From Candidatus Falkowbacteria bacterium CG23_combo_of_CG06-09_8_20_14_all_49_15 (GTDB lineage: Bacteria; Patescibacteriota; Patescibacteriia; Patescibacteriales; UM-FILTER-48-10), in the NCBI GenBank assembly GCA_002771615.1, contig PCSD01000023.1, positions 1 to 14,848 on the forward strand: a stretch of DNA of 14,848 nucleotides, in the 5' to 3' direction. Within the stretch, counting starts at the first letter, position 1. Each line of letters opens with the position of its first letter. A model generated the notes under the pieces. The model made no database searches. It was given only the letters and a program-made list of their open reading frames with translations, and was not told where the DNA came from. A program made the position numbers and the translations under genes. Shown piece after piece: positions 5,731 to 13,033 of the stretch.

Positions 5731-6666
5731 TTAAACCTGAATACCCACCCAGCTTAAAATTATAAAAAGCAGATAGACGGTGGCCAGAATCGCGCCTTCC
5801 CAGCGCCCCAATTTTTTCCCGGTGTGATAAAAAACCGTAAACAGGGCGAGGATGACAAACAGGCTGGTGAAAAGGATCCAATAACCTTGGTCAACAAGAA
5901 AATGCGCCGGCCGGATAAAAACTACCAGTCCCAAAATGCCGGTATTGGCGATGGACGAGCTGATCAGGTGGCTCAAGGACAGCTCGGCCGCTTTGCGCCG
6001 GAAAGAGTTCAGGCTGATAATTATTTCCGGCAGGTTGGTGCCGATAGCGAAAAAAACCATGCCCACAAAAAAACCGCTCAATTGCCAGCGGTCCAATATC
6101 CTGATGCTGGTGGCCATCAGCCAATTGGACGAAACAATGACGGTTAAAACGCCGATGATCGCGTATAAAATAGCTTTGCCCGCGCCGCCACTGTCCACCA
6201 AGGGAGACGCGAAGTGATAATTGTGCTCGCGGCTGTTATAATAAAAAAGATAAAAAAGCAAAAGCAGATAAACAGCCATAATCAGCAAGCCGTCCGCGTT
6301 TCCCAGCCGGCCATCCAGGCCAAGAACCAAAGGCAGGAGTAGGGCGCCGGCGATCAAGACAATGGATCGGATCTGTCCGTCCGTGGCCACGCGGCGGTTG
6401 ATGACCAGGCTTAAGCCGAGAATCAGGCCGAAAATCACCAGCACGCCGCCCAAAAGATTTCCCACAGAGATGTCGCTCGCGTTCCGGAAAGATGCGCTCA
6501 AGCCGAGCGCGAATTCCGGCAAGGAGGTGGCCAAGCCCAGGATGACACCCAAGGAAAAAAGGCTCAGGCCCAAGCGGCTGGCGACGATTTTGATATTTTT
6601 CACGGCCAAATCCGCATATACGCACAGAACGGCAAAAAGAAACAGGATGAGAAAATAATCAAACAT
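5731..6666 (-). CDS. Cation/Ca exchanger (CaCA) family membrane protein
   Basis: A 311-residue protein with about ten hydrophobic segments and the two inverted alpha repeats of Na/Ca exchangers (Pfam PF01699). Alpha-1 is GLATSLPEFALGL at 44-56 (E51), followed by SVGNLLGGVLVIFG; alpha-2 is AIGTNLPEIIISLN at 207-220 (E214), followed by LSHLISSSIANTG. Both ion-binding glutamates are kept, but the GSN motifs that normally follow each repeat are replaced (LGG and SSS). It should exchange Ca2+ or another cation for Na+ or H+; the changed residues make the ion uncertain. ATG 6666 is chosen; the frame extends only to TTG 6672. An extended -10 ends 9 bases before the ATG, so the mRNA may be nearly leaderless. 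The next gene encodes the PPC protein. Confidence 0.85.
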   Translation of the reverse strand: MFDYFLILFLFAVLCVYADLAVKNIKIVASRLGLSLFSLGVILGLATSLPEFALGLSASFRNASDISVGNLLGGVLVIFGLILGLSLVINRRVATDGQIRSIVLIAGALLLPLVLGLDGRLGNADGLLIMAVYLLLLFYLFYYNSREHNYHFASPLVDSGGAGKAILYAIIGVLTVIVSSNWLMATSIRILDRWQLSGFFVGMVFFAIGTNLPEIIISLNSFRRKAAELSLSHLISSSIANTGILGLVVFIRPAHFLVDQGYWILFTSLFVILALFTVFYHTGKKLGRWEGAILATVYLLFIILSWVGIQV

Positions 6667-6675
6667 ATGCAAACC

Positions 6676-6684
6676 ATTATATCA
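6676..6684 (-). promoter_or_regulatory. Extended -10 (TGATATAAT) giving a near-leaderless exchanger mRNA
   Basis: On the minus strand TG (6684-6683), one base, then a perfect TATAAT (6681-6676). A start 7 bases downstream would fall near 6669, about 3 bases before the ATG at 6666. No good -35 is visible, which extended -10 promoters tolerate. The distance suggests leaderless translation of the exchanger gene. Confidence 0.5.
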
Positions 6685-6820
6685 TCCCGCAAATTAAAAA
6701 AATAAAGACATGAATGAGGGATTAGTTGGTTAGGGAACAAGGATGTTTTACGACCCAATTAACTGATTGACTAATTCACTGATTATTTTAACAATATTTT
6801 ACTATTTAGACAAATATTTT

Positions 6821-6853
6821 ACTAAAACAAAAACAACGCTAAGCGCGTTGTTT
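6821..6853 (-). terminator. Intrinsic terminator of the CBS-permease operon
   Basis: On the minus strand a perfect 9-bp stem (AAACAACGC, 6853-6845, with GCGTTGTTT, 6839-6831) and a 5-base loop is followed by a T-rich tract (TTTGTTTTAG). It lies about 105 bases after the permease stop at 6959. On the plus strand the hairpin is not followed by a T-run, so it acts in one direction. The rest of the gap 6667-6958 is A/T-rich; apart from the exchanger promoter I see no gene or RNA in it. Confidence 0.75.
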
Positions 6854-6958
6854 GATAAAAAATCATTAAAAAATAATTCACGAAGAAAGGTATGATTTAT
6901 CTTATTTTAATTTTCATTTTCACGCTAAATTACCCGCCCGCTTTTTTGAATGGCCTGT

Positions 6959-8275
6959 TTATAAATACCGCAGCAATAAATACACATTGGAAATGGCAAC
7001 CGTGATGAACATAATAACCAGTCCGGCTTTCATAAAATCCATAAAACTAATTTTGTAGCCGGATTTTTCCGCCATGCCGGCCACCACCAGATTGGCGCTC
7101 GCGCCGACCAAAGTGCCGTTGCCGCCCAGACAGGCGCCCAAAGCGAGCGACCACCAAATCGGGTTCAGGTTGCTGAAAGTTGACCCCATTTCCTGCACCA
7201 GCGGGATCATGGTGGCCACGAACGGGATGTTGTCCACAAAAGCGGAAAAGATGGCTCCGCCCCAGAGGATCGCGATCGCGATCACGGCCAGATTGCCGCC
7301 GGTCGCCGCGATCAGTTTGTCCGCGGCCCAACTGATCACGCCCACTTGTTCCAAGCCGCCGATGATCACGAACAAACCGATAAAGAAAAAAATCGTGGTC
7401 CACTCCACCTCATGCAAGGCTTTTTCCGGATTCTTGTTGTCCAAAAGGAGCAGAAGGCCGGCGCCGAAAATGGCGATGGTCGCGCCTTCAATTCCTAATA
7501 AACCATGAAAAAAGAAACCGAGGATGACGATCGCCAGGACAAACAAGGATTTTTTGAGCAAGCGCGGCCGCTCAATCGCTTCCCGTTCGTTCAATTTCAT
7601 GATCTTCTGGCAGTCTTCCGGTTTGGCCTGGATCAGGCGGCTGTAGCGCCATTTGAAAAAAGGCAAAAGGACAATGATCATAACAACAATGATCGGCGCC
7701 AAGTTGATGATGAAATCCGCAAAAGACAGGTTGGCCGCAGAGCCGATCAGGATGTTCGGCGGATCGCCGATCAAGGTGGCTGTGCCGCCGATATTGCTCA
7801 TAAATATTTCCACGACCAGAAAAGGCAGAGGGTTGATGCGCAGGTTGTCGCAGATCACGAAAGTCATCGGCACCATCAGGAGTACGGTCGTGACATTATC
7901 CAGCAGAGCGGAAAACAGGGCGGTAATCAGGGCGAACATCAGCATGATTTTCCAAGGGTCGCCCTTGGCCGCCTTAGCCGCCTTGATCGCCACATATTGA
8001 AACAAACCAGTGTCTTTGGTGACGCCGACAATGATCATCATGCCCACCAAAAGGCCGATAGTGTTGAAATCAATGGCGCTGATCGCTTGGTGTTGGCCGT
8101 AAAAATGCAGGCCGATGCCCAACAGGATCATTAAAGCGCCGCCAAAAATTCCGACGATCGTCCGGTACACTTTTTCGGAAATGATTAACGCGTAAGCGCC
8201 GAGAAAAATTAAAAGCGCGGCCGTGATCGCGGCCGTTCCGATCTGTCCACTCGCTTCGTTTATGGCTTCGTGCAT
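6959..8275 (-). CDS. ArsB/NhaD-family (ion transporter superfamily) permease
   Basis: A 438-residue protein with about 11-12 hydrophobic segments and the two-fold pseudo-repeat of the ion transporter superfamily. Repeat one: SALLDNVTTVLLMVPM at 122-137 and GGTATLIGDPPNILIG at 163-178. Repeat two: SAFVDNIPFVATMIPL at 344-359 and GGNGTLVGASANLV at 384-397. The paired DN and TLIG/TLVG signatures are those of arsenite efflux pumps (ArsB), NhaD Na+/H+ antiporters and related SLC13-type carriers; the ion cannot be told. No ArsA ATPase, ArsR regulator or ArsC is nearby, so arsenite is not favoured. It follows the CBS gene by 53 bases in one transcription unit with a promoter and a terminator, so its transport may be controlled by the CBS protein. 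Confidence 0.85.
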   Translation of the reverse strand: MHEAINEASGQIGTAAITAALLIFLGAYALIISEKVYRTIVGIFGGALMILLGIGLHFYGQHQAISAIDFNTIGLLVGMMIIVGVTKDTGLFQYVAIKAAKAAKGDPWKIMLMFALITALFSALLDNVTTVLLMVPMTFVICDNLRINPLPFLVVEIFMSNIGGTATLIGDPPNILIGSAANLSFADFIINLAPIIVVMIIVLLPFFKWRYSRLIQAKPEDCQKIMKLNEREAIERPRLLKKSLFVLAIVILGFFFHGLLGIEGATIAIFGAGLLLLLDNKNPEKALHEVEWTTIFFFIGLFVIIGGLEQVGVISWAADKLIAATGGNLAVIAIAILWGGAIFSAFVDNIPFVATMIPLVQEMGSTFSNLNPIWWSLALGACLGGNGTLVGASANLVVAGMAEKSGYKISFMDFMKAGLVIMFITVAISNVYLLLRYL

Positions 8276-8328
8276 ATTTTTTACAAAAATAAAAAACTAT
8301 TTGGCAATAGTCTGTTTTTACGCGCTCT

Positions 8329-8826
8329 TTAAGAGTGCTCGCCTTTACAGCAACAAGGCTCCGGATTGATCGGCTGTTCCTTAAAAACCGCGTTATACAA
8401 AGCGTTCTTGATGCAGGTGCGGGTGATGGCGCCGATCAAGCGGCCGTGCTCGTCGGCCACCGGCAGGATGCGGCGCGAAGCTTTGATCGCGTAGGACGCG
8501 GCCTCAATCATCGCGTCTTTGTCTGATAAAACATGAAAGTCCTTATGCATCAATTCGGAAACTTTCCGATCTTTGAATTGTTGGGCGTAATGGTCCAGAG
8601 TGCCTTCGGCGCCGAATTGGGAAAAAACCGGGTCATCTTTCAAGTAAGGCGGGACAACCTCCCGGACTAAAGTATAGGAGGATAAGGTGCCGATCGGCTT
8701 CTGATTTTTGTCCACCACAATCAAACTGTTGGTCTTTTTTTCCACCATCACGCGCAAAGCCTCGGCAATGGTCGTTTCCGGGAAGATTGTGCAGACATTT
8801 TTGAACATGTAATCTTTAACCCACAT
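8329..8826 (-). CDS. CBS-pair protein with a cysteine-rich tail
   Basis: A 165-residue protein made of two CBS domains (Pfam PF00571): residues 5-58 (VKDYMFKNVCTI through IGTLSSYTLVREV) and 89-145 (VSELMHKDFHVL through RLIGAITRTCIKN), joined by an acidic and aromatic linker. CBS pairs bind adenosine nucleotides or similar ligands and usually control an enzyme or transporter. The first gene after it is the permease, so it is probably a ligand sensor acting on that carrier (inference). The C-terminus has three consecutive cysteines, PCCCKGEHS (158-160), with a His nearby, a possible metal site not typical for the family. The ATG at 8826 follows a leader of about 85 bases. Confidence 0.9.
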   Translation of the reverse strand: MWVKDYMFKNVCTIFPETTIAEALRVMVEKKTNSLIVVDKNQKPIGTLSSYTLVREVVPPYLKDDPVFSQFGAEGTLDHYAQQFKDRKVSELMHKDFHVLSDKDAMIEAASYAIKASRRILPVADEHGRLIGAITRTCIKNALYNAVFKEQPINPEPCCCKGEHS

Positions 8827-8857
8827 AAATCTTTTTTATTTTAGGCCTAATGCTTGT

Positions 8858-8876
8858 CCGGCCGTTTTTGTGCCGG
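8858..8876 (-). other. Possible stem-loop in the leader of the CBS-permease mRNA
   Basis: On the minus strand CCGGC (8876-8872) can pair with GCCGG (8862-8858) across a 9-base A-rich loop, with a small palindrome TAGGCCTA at 8842-8849 beside it. It lies between the promoter and the ATG at 8826. It could stabilise the RNA or do nothing; no riboswitch consensus is recognised. Confidence 0.25.
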
Positions 8877-8902
8877 CGGTTTAATAAATTCAATTTGTTA
8901 AT

Positions 8903-8926
8903 TAGTATATCACATAGTATATCACG
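8903..8926. repeat. 12-bp tandem duplication carrying two extended -10 elements
   Basis: TAGTATATCACA (8903-8914) is followed directly by TAGTATATCACG (8915-8926). Read on the minus strand each copy gives TGATATACT, an extended -10 box. The duplication therefore doubles the -10 element in front of the CBS gene. Confidence 0.8.
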
Positions 8927-8943
8927 GAAAATTTTTTTGTCTA
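8916..8943 (-). promoter_or_regulatory. Promoter of the CBS-permease operon
   Basis: On the minus strand TAGACA (8943-8938, five of six consensus bases) and TATACT (8921-8916, five of six) are 16 bases apart, with TGA in front of the -10. A second TGATATACT with its -10 at 8909-8904 follows 12 bases downstream, with no -35 of its own. Transcription would start near 8909 or 8897. Confidence 0.6.
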
Positions 8944-8976
8944 TAGGAAAAACCCTTTATTTTTCTGGACAAATGC

Positions 8977-9005
8977 TGGCCATTATTGCTTAATTTTTGT
9001 ATAAT
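8977..9005 (+). promoter_or_regulatory. Probable promoter of the GalT-like gene
   Basis: TGGCCA (8977-8982, four of six) and a perfect TATAAT (9000-9005) are 17 bases apart. Transcription would start near 9012, giving a leader of about 80 bases before ATG 9093. The leader has weak pairing (CGGCG at 9037-9041 with CGCCG at 9073-9077), which I do not call as an element. Confidence 0.5.
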
Positions 9006-9092
9006 ATAGAGTAAGATAGACTTATAAACCAAACAGCGGCGCCGATTGGCTGCTGTATATAGCATAAGATAACGCCGAAAATCGTATTAATT

Positions 9093-10034
9093 ATGAATAT
9101 TCAACCAATGCCCATCCAGGAATCAACAATCCGTAAAGCATATTTTTTGGAAAAATATGTCATTATCACGCCCGGCCGCGCCCAGCGGCCACGCGATATC
9201 AAAGAAGAAACCATCATTAAAAGATCCCCTAATTGCCCGTTTTGCCCGGAAAATATCAATCAGGAGAATGTTGTGGACAAAATCGACGGCCCGCGCGGAC
9301 ATTGGCGGGTTTTGGCTTTGAACAATATCTTTCCGGCGGTTTCTTTGGATAACCCGCGCGCTTACGGCTGCCAGGAAGTGATTGTGGAAACCCCGGAACA
9401 TAATTGCGATCTGGCCCACTTGTCTTTGCTAAACATCAATAATCTTTTGGCTATGTATGTCCGGCGAACCAAGGCGCTCATGGCCAACCGGAAGCTGGAA
9501 TATATCCTTTGCCTGAAAAACCAGGGCTCAAAGGCGGGCGCGACGATCGCCCATGCCCATTCGCAAATTTTCGCCACTGATTTCCTGCCGCCGGACATCA
9601 AGGAAGAACTGAAACGGGCGCGCCACTACCGCCGCCAGCAAGAACGTTGCCCGTATTGCGACATCATCCGCCGCGAAACCAACTCGCCGCGGAAAATTTT
9701 CGCGGACAAATATATCGCGGCCATCGCCCCTTACGCAAGCGAATTCCACTATGAAGCTTGGCTATTCACCCGCCGCCACATTGACAATATTACCAACCTT
9801 AATCAAAATGAGCTTCATAGCCTGGCTTTTATCCTGAAAAATATTTTAGTAAAAATCAATAAGCTTGGTTTGTCCTTCAATTTTTTCCTGCACCAGGTCG
9901 TTTCCGAGCCGGATCAACATTTCTACTTGAAAATTCAGCCGCGCGACAATATTTGGGCCGGGGTGGAGCTGGGTTCCGGCTTGATCATCAATTCCGTGCC
10001 GCCGGAACAGGCGGCGGAATACTACCGCTTATAG
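9093..10034 (+). CDS. Galactose-1-phosphate uridylyltransferase-like protein (HIT superfamily)
   Basis: A 313-residue protein of the GalT family. It carries two CxxC zinc motifs (CPFC at 48-51, CPYC at 186-189), GCQEVIVETPEH at 92-103, and the active-site block NQGSKAGATIAHAHSQI at 143-159, where H156 would carry the nucleotidyl intermediate. The C-terminal half repeats the HIT fold (HFYLKIQPR at 276-284). GalT moves UMP between UDP-glucose and galactose-1-phosphate; relatives in minimal genomes may use other sugars or nucleotides, so the substrate is open. No galactokinase or epimerase gene is next to it. It starts after a promoter and is followed 29 bases later by the penicillin-binding protein gene, with which it is probably co-transcribed. 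Confidence 0.85.
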   Translation: MNIQPMPIQESTIRKAYFLEKYVIITPGRAQRPRDIKEETIIKRSPNCPFCPENINQENVVDKIDGPRGHWRVLALNNIFPAVSLDNPRAYGCQEVIVETPEHNCDLAHLSLLNINNLLAMYVRRTKALMANRKLEYILCLKNQGSKAGATIAHAHSQIFATDFLPPDIKEELKRARHYRRQQERCPYCDIIRRETNSPRKIFADKYIAAIAPYASEFHYEAWLFTRRHIDNITNLNQNELHSLAFILKNILVKINKLGLSFNFFLHQVVSEPDQHFYLKIQPRDNIWAGVELGSGLIINSVPPEQAAEYYRL

Positions 10035-10063
10035 GCAGGTTGGAATATTTTCTTTAATATATT

Positions 10064-12955
10064 ATGCCCATCCATCAGCTTAATTTGCGTTCCGGCCAAA
10101 ACTGGCGCCAAAACCAGAAAAAATCCCGGCCGGAAAAAAAGAAAATATCTGGTCCGCGCCGGTCTTGGCTGGTTTTTTTATCCTGGAAAAACGCGCTTCT
10201 GGCCGCCGGGGGCTTGGTGGTATTGATCGCCCTGGCTTTAGCCGGGACAGTGGCTTGGATGTCGCGCGGCTTGCCGGACCCGAACCATTTGATCAGCCGC
10301 GAAGTGCCGGAAAATACAAAAATTTTTGATCGCACCGGCGAAACCGTGCTCTACGAAATCCATGGCAACCAAAGCCGCACCTTAATGACCCTGGACCAAA
10401 TTCCGGCGATCGTGAAAAATGCGGCCATTGCCATTGAAGATAAAAATTTTTATCACCACAAAGGTTTCAGCTTATGGGCGATCTTACGCACGGCCATCAC
10501 TAATGTCCTGTTGGGCAAAAAAGCCGGCGGTTCCACTCTGACCCAGCAATTAGTGAAAAACGCCATCCTGACCACGGAAAAAACCTATACGCGCAAAATC
10601 AAAGAATTGGTCCTGGCTTATAAGATTGAAAAAAGATTTTCCAAAGACGAAATCCTGCAGATGTACCTTAATGAAGTGCCGTACGGTTCAACCGCTTATG
10701 GCGTGGAAGCGGCCAGCCAGCGCTATTTTGGCAAAAGCGTCAAGGAAATCAGCCTGGCCGAGGCGGCGGTCTTGGCGGCGATTACGCAGGCGCCGACCCG
10801 CTATTCGCCGTACGGCTCCAATCATGACATTCTGATCTCTCGCCAGCACTATGTTTTGGATCTTATGGCTGAGCAGGGATTTATCAGCGCGGAAGAAAAA
10901 GAGGCGGCCAAAGCGCAGGAATTGAAATTCAAGCCGCCGGCGGAAAACATCACCGCGCCCCATTTTGTCATGTATGTGAAAGAATTGATTACGGAACGGT
11001 TTGGAGAAAAAGCCGTGGAACAAGGCGGGCTGAAAATTTACACCACCTTGGATTTATACAAGCAAAAAATCGCGGAAGCGGTGATTGAAGAAAAATCGGC
11101 TAATAATCAAGAAAAATATAATGCCACGAATGCCGCCCTGGTGTCTTTGGATCCGAAAAACGGGCAAATCCTGGCCCTGGTCGGTTCGCGTGATTTTTTC
11201 AATGAGGAAATTGACGGGCAGGTGAACATCGCCACCCGTTCGCGCCAACCCGGCTCTTCTTTAAAACCGCTGGTTTATGCCGCTCTTTTCCTTAAAGGTT
11301 ATCCGGATAAGACCATTTTATACGATGTGAACACCAATTTCTCCAACGATCCGAACAAGCCTTATGAGCCGAAAAACTATGACAGCCAAGAACACGGCCC
11401 GGTCACGGCCCGGCAGGCGCTCGCCGGCTCTCTGAATACGCCGGCGGTTAAAGCGATCTATCTGGCCGGCGTTGGCGCGGTCCTCCAGCTCGCGGAAAAT
11501 TTCGGCTATTCAACATTGAAAGACCCGGATCGTTTTGGCCTGTCTTTGGTCTTGGGCGGCGGAGAGGTCAAGCTCTTGGAGCATACGGCGGCTTTCGGCG
11601 CGTTCGCGCGCGAAGGCGTTTTTTTTGAAACCGCGGCTATCCTGCGCGTGACCGACAAAAACGGCCAGACGCTTTGGGAACATCAAGAAGAAAAAAGGCA
11701 GGTCTTGGATCCGAAAATCGCCCGTCTTGTAAGCGATATCCTGTCCGATAACCAAGCTCGCTCATTTATCTTCGGAGAAAAAAACTGGCTGACTTTGGGC
11801 CAGCGGCCGGTCGCGGCCAAGACCGGCACGACCAATGATTACCGCGACGCCTGGACGATCGGCTATACGCCCTCTTTGGTCGCCGGCGTCTGGGTGGGCA
11901 ATAATAATAATACGGAAATGAAAAGAGGCGCGGACGGCAGCAAGGTGGCGGCGCCGATCTGGAATGAATTCATGAAGCAGGTTTTGGGCGACACGCCGGT
12001 GGAAAATTTCAAAAAGCCGGAAACCGCGGCGACCGGCAAGCCGGTCTTGGACGGTGTCATTGGCGGCGAAAAAATCGTCAAAATTGACCGCGCTTCCGGC
12101 CGGCTGGCCACGGATGAAACGCCGTCCAGCTTTATTGAAGAAAAAACTTTTTCCGAAGACCACTGTCTGCTCTATTATATCAACAAGGACGATCCTCTGG
12201 GCGATCCGCCCACGGATCCAAACGTTGATCCGCAATTTACGCTCTGGGAAAGCCGCGTCCTGGAATGGGCGGCCAAACTCGGCCGCTCCAGTTCTTCGCC
12301 GCCGCTGGAATTTGACGATCTGCATGTACCGGCCAACCGGCCCGCGTTTGAAATCGCTTCGCCGCAAAACGGCGGTCTGCTGACCACTGCTTTTTTGGAC
12401 GCGCGCTTAGGCAGTTTAACCGCGGCCCGTGGAGTCAAGCGGGCGGAATATTTCATCAATGGCAACCTGTTGGCCACGATTACGGACTATCCTTTCAATC
12501 TGCAAAAAAACATCGCTTTCCTGCCGAACGGCTATCACACCCTCCTGGTCCGCGCTTGCGACGATATTGACAACTGCGCGGAAAAAACCGTGGAGATCAA
12601 TCTCAAGTTGGATGGAGACGGCCAGCCCAAAACCTTTTCCCTGTCCTGGCTGGAACCGACTGAGGGCTTGGCGGCCGCGGACATCGACTTTCCGCTCAAG
12701 CTCAAGCTGAAGCTGGAAAACAGCGCCGCGATCGCGCGCGTCAATTTTTTCTATCTGGACAAGGACGATCAAACCGTCTTTATTTCCTTTGTCCAGCCCG
12801 CCGGGCAAGCCGAGCTTACCTCATTATGGGCGGATCCGCCCATCACCGGCACTTACCGCCTGTACGCGGAAGCGGTCGGCTGGTCAACGCAATCTTTCAA
12901 GACCAAAGAAGTGGTTGTCAACATCAACAGCGCGAGCCGCAAATCGTTGGAATAA
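10064..12955 (+). CDS. Bifunctional class A penicillin-binding protein (PBP1A type) with Ig-like C-terminal region
   Basis: A 963-residue membrane enzyme that polymerises and cross-links peptidoglycan. Residues 1-40 are a basic cytosolic tail and about 43-66 the membrane anchor. Residues 85-260 are the GT51 glycosyltransferase: AIEDKNFYHHKGF at 121-134 with catalytic E125, GGSTLTQQLVKN at 155-166, TRKIKELVLAYKIEKRFS at 176-193, and LAEAAVLAAITQAP at 231-244. Residues 350-650 are the transpeptidase: SxxK with nucleophile S398 (RQPGSSLKP), SxN at 456-458, and KTG at 586-588. Residues 755-963 look like two beta-rich Ig-like domains; the first has a Cys pair (C832, C838) near its end. The motifs are complete, so it should be active. 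No good terminator follows it. It is longer than many PBP1A proteins because of the C-terminal extension. Confidence 0.95.
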   Translation: MPIHQLNLRSGQNWRQNQKKSRPEKKKISGPRRSWLVFLSWKNALLAAGGLVVLIALALAGTVAWMSRGLPDPNHLISREVPENTKIFDRTGETVLYEIHGNQSRTLMTLDQIPAIVKNAAIAIEDKNFYHHKGFSLWAILRTAITNVLLGKKAGGSTLTQQLVKNAILTTEKTYTRKIKELVLAYKIEKRFSKDEILQMYLNEVPYGSTAYGVEAASQRYFGKSVKEISLAEAAVLAAITQAPTRYSPYGSNHDILISRQHYVLDLMAEQGFISAEEKEAAKAQELKFKPPAENITAPHFVMYVKELITERFGEKAVEQGGLKIYTTLDLYKQKIAEAVIEEKSANNQEKYNATNAALVSLDPKNGQILALVGSRDFFNEEIDGQVNIATRSRQPGSSLKPLVYAALFLKGYPDKTILYDVNTNFSNDPNKPYEPKNYDSQEHGPVTARQALAGSLNTPAVKAIYLAGVGAVLQLAENFGYSTLKDPDRFGLSLVLGGGEVKLLEHTAAFGAFAREGVFFETAAILRVTDKNGQTLWEHQEEKRQVLDPKIARLVSDILSDNQARSFIFGEKNWLTLGQRPVAAKTGTTNDYRDAWTIGYTPSLVAGVWVGNNNNTEMKRGADGSKVAAPIWNEFMKQVLGDTPVENFKKPETAATGKPVLDGVIGGEKIVKIDRASGRLATDETPSSFIEEKTFSEDHCLLYYINKDDPLGDPPTDPNVDPQFTLWESRVLEWAAKLGRSSSSPPLEFDDLHVPANRPAFEIASPQNGGLLTTAFLDARLGSLTAARGVKRAEYFINGNLLATITDYPFNLQKNIAFLPNGYHTLLVRACDDIDNCAEKTVEINLKLDGDGQPKTFSLSWLEPTEGLAAADIDFPLKLKLKLENSAAIARVNFFYLDKDDQTVFISFVQPAGQAELTSLWADPPITGTYRLYAEAVGWSTQSFKTKEVVVNINSASRKSLE

Positions 12956-12978
12956 TTTTGTTAAAAATAATTAATTAA

Positions 12979-12984
12979 TATAAT
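12979..12984 (+). promoter_or_regulatory. Possible -10 box before the HAD-like gene
   Basis: A perfect TATAAT in a very A/T-rich gap between the penicillin-binding protein gene and ATG 13034. The best -35 candidates (TTTGTT, or TTGTTA with a short spacer) are poor, and A/T richness makes chance matches likely. If used, the leader is about 43 bases. Confidence 0.3.
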
Positions 12985-13033
12985 AACTAATTATTAGCGG
13001 CGCCATACAAGCCCCTAATTAAAATTTTATTTT

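Noticed and set aside
7505..8134. 209-residue plus-strand open frame
   Set aside because: It lies wholly inside the permease gene on the other strand. Its product is rich in Asp, His, Gln and Arg with no domain, as expected for an antisense shadow of a membrane protein gene.
6959..8275. Arsenic-resistance locus
   Set aside because: The permease family includes ArsB, but no arsR, arsA or arsC gene is present and the partner is a CBS protein, so the ion is left open.
9012..9092. Riboswitch in the GalT-like leader
   Set aside because: Only short, weak pairings are visible and no known riboswitch consensus is recognised.
11762..12367. 201-residue minus-strand open frame
   Set aside because: Antisense to the transpeptidase region of the penicillin-binding protein, whose motifs are intact; Arg/Phe-rich shadow sequence without a domain.
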